Source of the DNA: Limnochordia bacterium
GTDB lineage: Bacteria; Bacillota; Limnochordia; Darwinibacteriales; SLO01
Direction of reading: 5' to 3'
DNA length: 7,796 bases
Assembly: GCA_007132635.1 (NCBI GenBank)
Contig: SLOG01000255.1
Coordinates: 1-7,796 of the forward strand
This document shows, piece after piece, positions 1 through 3,886 of this stretch; position 1 is the stretch's first letter, and every line of letters begins with the position of its first letter. The position numbers and the translations under genes were made by a program. The notes below the pieces were generated by a model, which saw nothing but the letters and a program-made list of their open reading frames with translations, was not told the origin of the DNA and did not search any database.

Positions 1-87
1 AGTGGGGATCATGTGACGCAGCCATCGATTCGCCAACGGGAACGGGTACCCGCATACCGATGTATTTCTCAACTCGCGAATGACTGA
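1..87 (+). other. Possible 3' end of an upstream gene, unrecognised
   Basis: Two + frames are open from the window edge: one to TGA at 85-87 and one to TGA at 81-83. Either could be the tail of a gene that starts before the window. The peptides are too short to recognise and frame choice is not possible. Between here and the transporter's ribosome-binding site no convincing promoter was found, so the transporter may be co-transcribed with whatever lies upstream. Confidence 0.2.
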
Positions 88-156
88 AGACTATTTTTAC
101 CGACGACCAGGATTTGTCAGCAGGTTTGAACAAAGAGACCGAAGGAGGATTTCTGC

Positions 157-987
157 ATGCGGGCAGCTGAAGAGGTAGTCGGTGGCGTGGGGCGGCGATG
201 GACCGTACTATTAGGGGGCTTTCTGCTATCCTTAATGGGTGGTATGAGTTATGCTTGGGGTTCGTTTGTCGTTCCTTTGCGCGTAGACTGGGGTTGGACG
301 GCGGCCGAGGCCACTCTTCCGCTAACTATTCTGATAGTTGTGTTTGCGATCGCCATGATTCCAGCTGGCTGGCTCCCGGTGCAGCCAACAGTGGCGGTAC
401 AGGATGTTGCACCGCGCGACTTCGTAAAGGATCCCGTGTTCTTCCTGCTGTGGCTTGCCCTGGCTTCGGTGATCGGTGGGGGATTGACGGCAATCGGTCT
501 GCTCACTGCCTACGGTGAACTCGAGCTTCAGTTATCGCCAGCTCAAGCAGCTCTGTCGATCTCGCTGTATGCATTGGTGAATGGCTTAGGGCGTCCGGCC
601 GCTGGTTGGTTTGCTGACCGGGTTGGTACCGTGCGAGTGATGATCACGGTTTACACTGTTCAGGCGGTAGTCTTTCTGGCATTGCCCTGGGTTGCTACTA
701 CACGTTTGTCGCTATTCGTGTGTGCGCTGTTGCTCGGTGCTGGCTATGCTGTTACGTTTGCTCTCTTCCCGGTCGTCGTGGCTGCAGGATTTGGAACCAA
801 GTATTTGGGGATGAATTACGGTCTAGTGTTCAGTGCGTTTGGATTCGGCGCGATCACTGGACTGATGGGATCATGGCTGCTTGACCGAACTGGGTCCTTT
901 ACTCCGGCCTTTCTCTTGGCTGGAAGTACTACCGTTGTTGGACTATTACTGTTGGTATACCTGCGCAAAAAGCTCGGTGTTGCATAA
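157..987 (+). CDS. MFS transporter, OFA (oxalate/formate antiporter)-like, apparently missing helices 3-6
   Basis: This is a 276-residue membrane protein of the major facilitator superfamily. The start is ATG with AAGGAGG (142-148) eight bases upstream. Residues 15-70 form two helices resembling TM1-TM2 of OFA-type carriers. Residues 93-276 form about six helices resembling the C-terminal half, with the loop motif GWFADRVG (150-157) and the pattern ALFPVVVAAGFGTKYLGMNYG (201-221). Full-length family members have about 400 residues and 12 helices. Here the end of TM2 (AMIPAG, 66-71) runs straight into what looks like the central linker (PAGWLPVQP, 69-77), so about 120-130 residues covering TM3-TM6 and the N-terminal motif A are absent with the frame kept. 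Known members exchange small carboxylates or drugs across the inner membrane. This copy probably cannot do so alone. The merR gene starts just downstream. The family call is firm, the OFA subfamily fairly sure and the substrate unknown. Confidence 0.8.
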   Translation: MRAAEEVVGGVGRRWTVLLGGFLLSLMGGMSYAWGSFVVPLRVDWGWTAAEATLPLTILIVVFAIAMIPAGWLPVQPTVAVQDVAPRDFVKDPVFFLLWLALASVIGGGLTAIGLLTAYGELELQLSPAQAALSISLYALVNGLGRPAAGWFADRVGTVRVMITVYTVQAVVFLALPWVATTRLSLFVCALLLGAGYAVTFALFPVVVAAGFGTKYLGMNYGLVFSAFGFGAITGLMGSWLLDRTGSFTPAFLLAGSTTVVGLLLLVYLRKKLGVA

Positions 988-999
988 TCCGCGAAACCA

Positions 1000-1030
1000 T
1001 TGACTTTGACGTCGTGTCACACTGTATACT
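1000..1030 (+). promoter_or_regulatory. MerR-type promoter with 19-bp spacer upstream of the merR-like gene
   Basis: A -35 box TTGACT (1000-1005) and a -10 box TATACT (1025-1030) are separated by exactly 19 bp. Sigma-70 promoters prefer about 17 bp, whereas promoters activated by MerR-family proteins typically have 19-20 bp. The spacer contains the dyad TGAC-N5-GTCA (1007-1019), a candidate operator. The position directly ahead of a MerR-family gene suggests autoregulation. The boxes and spacing are seen in the sequence; binding is inferred. Confidence 0.65.
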
Positions 1031-1052
1031 TCTCACTGAGAAGGGGGTGATG

Positions 1053-2039
1053 ATGGTGGAGCGCAAAACGATAAGTCAGGTTTCCAAAGGCTTTCAGGTA
1101 TCGACTCGGACACTGAGGTACTATGAGCAAAAAGGCCTTATACACAGCGGCCGAACCGATGGCTATGCCTATCGCACATACGATGAACTTTCTTTGAGGC
1201 GGCTGCAGCTGATCATCCTGCTGCGGGAATTACGCATTCCTCTAAAGGACATCAAGCGCATATTGGACCATGGAGATAGCGATGTCGCTTTGGACGTCTT
1301 TCGGCAGGTCCTGAGCGAACTAGATGATGAAATCACAGCACTGTCTACGATTAAGGCTTTGGTAAAGGCTTTTTTTGAACGGTTGCAGATCCTCCCAACG
1401 AACGAGACGCTTCGAAGCATATTGCTTAGCGATGAGTCTTTGCTTGCCATTATTGACTCCCTGTCCTCGACAACGATCAACTTTGAGGAGGAGAAGACGA
1501 TGGACGACCTGAGCAAAGCAGTGGAGAACCAGTCGAAACTGACGGATGTTCGCATTGTACAGCTACCGCCGTTTACCGTAGCAGCTAGCCACTTCGTTGG
1601 CGACAACCCAGAGGAAAACGCAGGCAGTCGATTGTGTGAGTATCTCAAGAGTAGTGATCTGTATCGCATCAAACCCGATGCTCGGGTGTTTGGCTTCAAC
1701 CACCCTAACCCTTCCCAAAACCGACCTCACTATGGATACGAGACTTGGGTCACGATTCCTAAAGACATGGAGGTTTCGGAGCCGCTGGAGACGAAACACT
1801 TTGCCGGTGGCTTCTATGCTGCCCACATGATCGTTCTGGGTAACTTTCACGAATGGGAGTGGTTGGTTACGTGGGTCACGGATAATCCGAAATACGAGGC
1901 CAACTACCTGGATGACGATGGGGAATGCATGAACGGATGCCTGGAAGAGCACTTGAATTTCGTTTATCACGCGCACCTTGGTTGGCCGGACAGTGACGAG
2001 CATCAGCTGGATTTGCTACTGCCCATCAAGCTGAAGTGA
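1053..2039 (+). CDS. MerR-family transcriptional regulator with C-terminal GyrI-like effector-binding domain
   Basis: This is a cytoplasmic ligand-responsive DNA-binding regulator of about 328 residues. The start is placed at ATG 1053 (or the adjacent ATG 1050) because AAGGGGG (1041-1047) lies just upstream. A GTG at 1014 in the same frame falls inside the promoter spacer and is unlikely. Residues 4-75 form the winged helix-turn-helix, with the hallmark TLRYYEQKGLI (20-30) and the wing/helix YRTYDELSLRRLQLI. A helical linker follows (about 75-145), with a dimerisation-like stretch rich in L, E and K. The C-terminal part, from about residue 165, matches the GyrI-like/AraC effector-binding fold, including FGFNHPNP and YGYETWVTIPKD. 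Family relatives such as BmrR and TipA bind drugs and activate promoters with long spacers, often for an efflux pump. The MFS gene immediately upstream is the obvious partner. An internal ribosome-binding site and ATG at 1486-1502 may give a shorter product. The ligand is unknown. Confidence 0.9.
   Translation: MVERKTISQVSKGFQVSTRTLRYYEQKGLIHSGRTDGYAYRTYDELSLRRLQLIILLRELRIPLKDIKRILDHGDSDVALDVFRQVLSELDDEITALSTIKALVKAFFERLQILPTNETLRSILLSDESLLAIIDSLSSTTINFEEEKTMDDLSKAVENQSKLTDVRIVQLPPFTVAASHFVGDNPEENAGSRLCEYLKSSDLYRIKPDARVFGFNHPNPSQNRPHYGYETWVTIPKDMEVSEPLETKHFAGGFYAAHMIVLGNFHEWEWLVTWVTDNPKYEANYLDDDGECMNGCLEEHLNFVYHAHLGWPDSDEHQLDLLLPIKLK
1500..2039 (+). CDS. Possible internal translation product: GyrI-like domain alone (TipAS-like)
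   Basis: Inside the merR gene, a perfect AGGAGG (1486-1491) lies eight bases before an in-frame ATG at 1500. Translation from here would give a 179-residue protein starting MDDLSKAVENQ and containing the whole GyrI-like ligand-binding domain without the helix-turn-helix. Streptomyces TipA is the known precedent: one MerR-family gene makes full-length TipAL and the ligand-domain TipAS from an internal start. The site could also be a fossil of a fusion between separate HTH and GyrI-like genes, or a chance result of a Glu-rich stretch (EEEK). The SD and ATG are seen; use of the start is inferred. Confidence 0.4.
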   Translation: MDDLSKAVENQSKLTDVRIVQLPPFTVAASHFVGDNPEENAGSRLCEYLKSSDLYRIKPDARVFGFNHPNPSQNRPHYGYETWVTIPKDMEVSEPLETKHFAGGFYAAHMIVLGNFHEWEWLVTWVTDNPKYEANYLDDDGECMNGCLEEHLNFVYHAHLGWPDSDEHQLDLLLPIKLK

Positions 2040-2206
2040 TCACAGGATCCGGCGATTCCCTGGTCTTTCAGCCAGCGAGGTATCACAGCGTGCATGGGGT
2101 GCTGAAGGGAAGTCCTGGGTGATAGGGTGGAGATTCGTGAAGCGATGATTTCGAGACCACGAATTTGCGGTTCCTATCAGGAATTCGGTGAGACGGAGTG
2201 GTAATC
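2040..2206. other. Intergenic stretch with two small dyads
   Basis: No gene is supported here. Two inverted repeats are visible: ATTCGTG (2133-2139) with CACGAAT (2158-2164), separated by 18 bases, and a compact TTCCT-ATC-AGGAA (2171-2183) about 24 bases before the start of the next gene. Neither has a following T-tract, so neither is a convincing intrinsic terminator. The second could be an operator. No clear -35/-10 pair was found. Confidence 0.3.
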
Positions 2207-2464
2207 GTGGCCAGAAAACTCAAGGACAACTATGACTATGCCTTCGCTGAGGAGTTAGCAGACAGGATTAAGAGGGCTTGGCCTGCGTTTGACAGACAAG
2301 AGTTTCGCAGAGTTCTCGAGCCTGATCTCCTTGAACTGGGGTTCCTTGCACGTCAGGACCTCTTTGTCCAAGCCTTGGAAACAGTCATGACTGAAGACTA
2401 CGTCCAAACGATCCGGGTCTTTCTTGGCATCCTGGGCCCTGAATTGAAAACCTTTAGCAGATAG
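2207..2464 (+). pseudogene. N-terminal fragment of an AlkC/AlkD-type DNA alkylation repair protein
   Basis: This is an 85-residue reading frame from GTG 2207, with GGAG (2195-2198) eight bases upstream. A GTG at 2198 overlaps that ribosome-binding site and is less likely. The sequence from KLKDNYDYAFAEELADRI through WPAFD, LLELGFLARQDLFVQAL, EDYVQTIRVFL and LGPEL matches my recollection of the N-terminus of HEAT-repeat-like DNA alkylation repair enzymes (AlkC/AlkD-related). These are normally about 220-380 residues and remove alkylated bases. The frame stops at TAG directly after GPELKTFSR, where relatives continue into further helical repeats, and no continuation was found in the other two + frames. 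The protein therefore lacks most of the repeat scaffold and the active region and should be inactive as a glycosylase. It could still be a short expressed protein. Family assignment is moderately firm; truncation is inferred from family length. Confidence 0.6.
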
Positions 2465-2479
2465 GTTAAGGGGTCCACC

Positions 2480-2569
2480 ATGCACTACGCCGACTACAAG
2501 ACAATGGGAGCAAGCTGCTGGATATGGATGGCCATGAACGACCGGTTGACTTATCGGCAAGGAAGGTAG
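2480..2569 (+). pseudogene. Possible N-terminal remnant of an SPL-type radical SAM protein
   Basis: This is a 29-residue frame starting MHYADYKT, with AAGGGG (2468-2473) six bases before the ATG and only 15 bases after the stop of the alkylation-repair fragment. The first eight residues resemble the N-terminus of spore-photoproduct-lyase-like radical SAM proteins, in which a similar MHY..KT start is followed by a CxxxCxxC cluster motif. That cluster motif is absent here and the frame ends at TAG 2567-2569. It overlaps the 3' end of the opposing GyrI-like gene by 19 bases. The evidence is only eight residues plus a good ribosome-binding site, so this is tentative. If correct, two repair genes in a row have lost everything except their 5' ends. 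Confidence 0.3.
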
Positions 2570-3066
2570 TAATCAAGGATACGGTGGCCGTCAGCATCAA
2601 GTGTAGTGAAACGAGGACACGCATACACTTCCATGCTCCAGCCCCCTTCGTTGTCGTACTCGCAACCATGGTCTTTCAGCGCCTCCTCCGACAGCTGGTG
2701 GGCAGCCTTGAAGATCTCACTCTCTGGTCCCTGGATCCACGAGACAGCCACGGTGCAGGGTGCTATGTCTCGGCAGTCGAAACCTTCAGGCGGTTCTGTT
2801 GCTGGGGCCACCGAGACCCCGACGAGGTACGTAAACGTCTGCTGTTGCTCGTCCCATTCACCCATCCAACCCACATATGCCTTTTCCAAGGTCTCGTCAG
2901 AAAGGTTGTCCAGAGTCTCCATAGTACGGTCAGCAAAGCATTGCTTCCAGAAACTCGGAAGCGAGCTCCCAACACTTTGCATCTCCTTGAAGTTCACCGT
3001 CAGACTCCGCCCGATCACGCGAAGGGCGGGAAGAGGTTTCTTCTCCCATTTTACTAGTTTCGCCAT
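2551..3066 (-). CDS. Stand-alone GyrI-like small-molecule-binding protein
   Basis: This is a 171-residue cytoplasmic protein. The start is ATG at 3066-3064 (MAKLVKWEKKPLPALRVIGRS), supported by AAGGAGG about nine bases upstream on the - strand. The upstream in-frame extension has no support. The pattern LPALRVIGRS, then FWKQCFAD, YVGWMGEWD, TFTYLVGV, PPEGFDCRDI, TVAVSWIQGPE, EGGWSMEVY and CPRFTT...ILDYYLPC fits the GyrI-like/effector-binding family at full length. Such proteins bind small amphipathic molecules. Some sequester toxins or drugs, and some act as sensors when fused to HTH domains; no HTH is present here. Its ATG overlaps the methyltransferase stop as TAATG, so the two are almost certainly co-transcribed and translationally coupled. 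The ligand is unknown. Confidence 0.85.
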   Translation of the reverse strand: MAKLVKWEKKPLPALRVIGRSLTVNFKEMQSVGSSLPSFWKQCFADRTMETLDNLSDETLEKAYVGWMGEWDEQQQTFTYLVGVSVAPATEPPEGFDCRDIAPCTVAVSWIQGPESEIFKAAHQLSEEALKDHGCEYDNEGGWSMEVYACPRFTTLDADGHRILDYYLPCR

Positions 3067-3749
3067 TAGTAAAGACCTCCTTTTTTCGCGACGAGAACAG
3101 CTGCAGATTCCCGCTGCCAAGAGACCGATACACTGCAGAACCCGGCCATTTCGAGCAGATTCCGCTGCGTGGCCGCCGAAAACGGGATGTCCAGGTGGTA
3201 GAGGCCTTTTTCGGCTCCATCAATTCCTTGGGTTGCTGCAAGGAATTCGGCCAATGCTTTGCGTTCGTTTTCGACTGACACAATGTAGTCTCCCTCAACG
3301 TAGAGGCCGCCGGGTTTGAGACACTCCCATATGCGGCGGTAAAGGGCCGTCTTGGGTCCGTGAAGCAGATGGTGGACCGTCATTACCGAGACCACGGCGT
3401 CCCAGGATGAGGGAGCACCGAGACTGTGTTCGGTATACGACCCCTGTACTACCTCCAGTTGATGGGCGTGGTCTCGGTACTTTCCCTTCAGTAGTCTTAA
3501 CATGGGAGTCGATAGGTCCATTCCCACGATGTAAGCTTTCGGTCTGCGCTGCCACAGCCATCGTAATTCCAGGCCGGTTCCGCAGCCTATGTCCAGGATT
3601 CTATAAGGTTCGTCGCCTGGCGGAATAGCGTCAGCCACAGCCGCATAAAACTCCTCGAAGTGTTCTATGTTGGCGCGCATGTGTTCATCATAGCCTGCCG
3701 ACCGCACGTCGAAAAACGACGTCATTTTCTCGAAAAGCTCTCGATCCAT
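3066..3749 (-). CDS. Class I SAM-dependent methyltransferase
   Basis: This is a 227-residue cytoplasmic methyltransferase. The ATG at 3749 is chosen because GAGGTG (3761-3756, - strand) lies six bases before it. A TTG at 3800 has its GGGAGG only one base away, and an ATG at 3755 has no spacing. SAM-binding motif I is ILDIGCGTGLEL (51-62), the acidic residue after strand 2 is Asp78 in GMDLS, DAVVSVMTVHHL (117-128) is the motif IV region, and LKPGGLYVEGD (144-154) is the post-motif loop. The N-terminal segment FFDVRSAGYDEHM (12-24) resembles the cap of small-molecule methyltransferases. The substrate cannot be told from sequence. Coupling to a GyrI-like ligand-binding protein suggests a small molecule, possibly toxic or signalling. 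The gene diverges from the PEP-binding-domain gene at 3887. Confidence 0.88.
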   Translation of the reverse strand: MDRELFEKMTSFFDVRSAGYDEHMRANIEHFEEFYAAVADAIPPGDEPYRILDIGCGTGLELRWLWQRRPKAYIVGMDLSTPMLRLLKGKYRDHAHQLEVVQGSYTEHSLGAPSSWDAVVSVMTVHHLLHGPKTALYRRIWECLKPGGLYVEGDYIVSVENERKALAEFLAATQGIDGAEKGLYHLDIPFSAATQRNLLEMAGFCSVSVSWQRESAAVLVAKKGGLY

Positions 3750-3810
3750 CAGCATCACCTCGCAGGAACTAATCTCGATATTCTCCAAAATCCTCGACAA
3801 TCCTCCCTCT

Positions 3811-3850
3811 AGTATGCAGAAGTATGCACAATGACCGGCGTTTCAGCCAA
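3811..3850. promoter_or_regulatory. Divergent promoter region with phased AGTATGCA direct repeat
   Basis: AGTATGCA occurs at 3811-3818 and 3821-3828, exactly 10 bp apart (about one helical turn), in the short gap between the divergent methyltransferase and PEP-binding genes. Read on the - strand, each copy contains CATACT, a possible -10. One copy (3826-3821) lies 18 bases from a TTGGCT (3850-3845) that could serve as -35 for the methyltransferase operon. For the + strand gene, TCTAAT (3863-3868) could be a -10, but no good -35 was found. The repeat is seen; promoter and operator roles are inferred. Confidence 0.35.
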
Positions 3851-3886
3851 CCGAACAGCTAGTCTAATAGAAAGAAGGCTTGCTCC

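Noticed and set aside
1014..1052. GTG 1014 as start of the MerR-family gene
   Set aside because: It lies inside the promoter spacer, has no Shine-Dalgarno, and would add 13 residues before the normal family N-terminus; ATG 1050/1053 has AAGGGGG in place.
2524..3319. Long + strand frames (177 and 237 codons) opposite the GyrI-like and methyltransferase genes
   Set aside because: They run antisense to two well-supported family genes, have no recognisable domains and no good ribosome-binding sites.
3750..3800. TTG start at 3800 or ATG at 3755 for the methyltransferase
   Set aside because: The GGGAGG is only one base from the TTG, and the ATG at 3755 directly abuts its possible SD. GAGGTG sits six bases from ATG 3749, which also matches the usual N-terminus.
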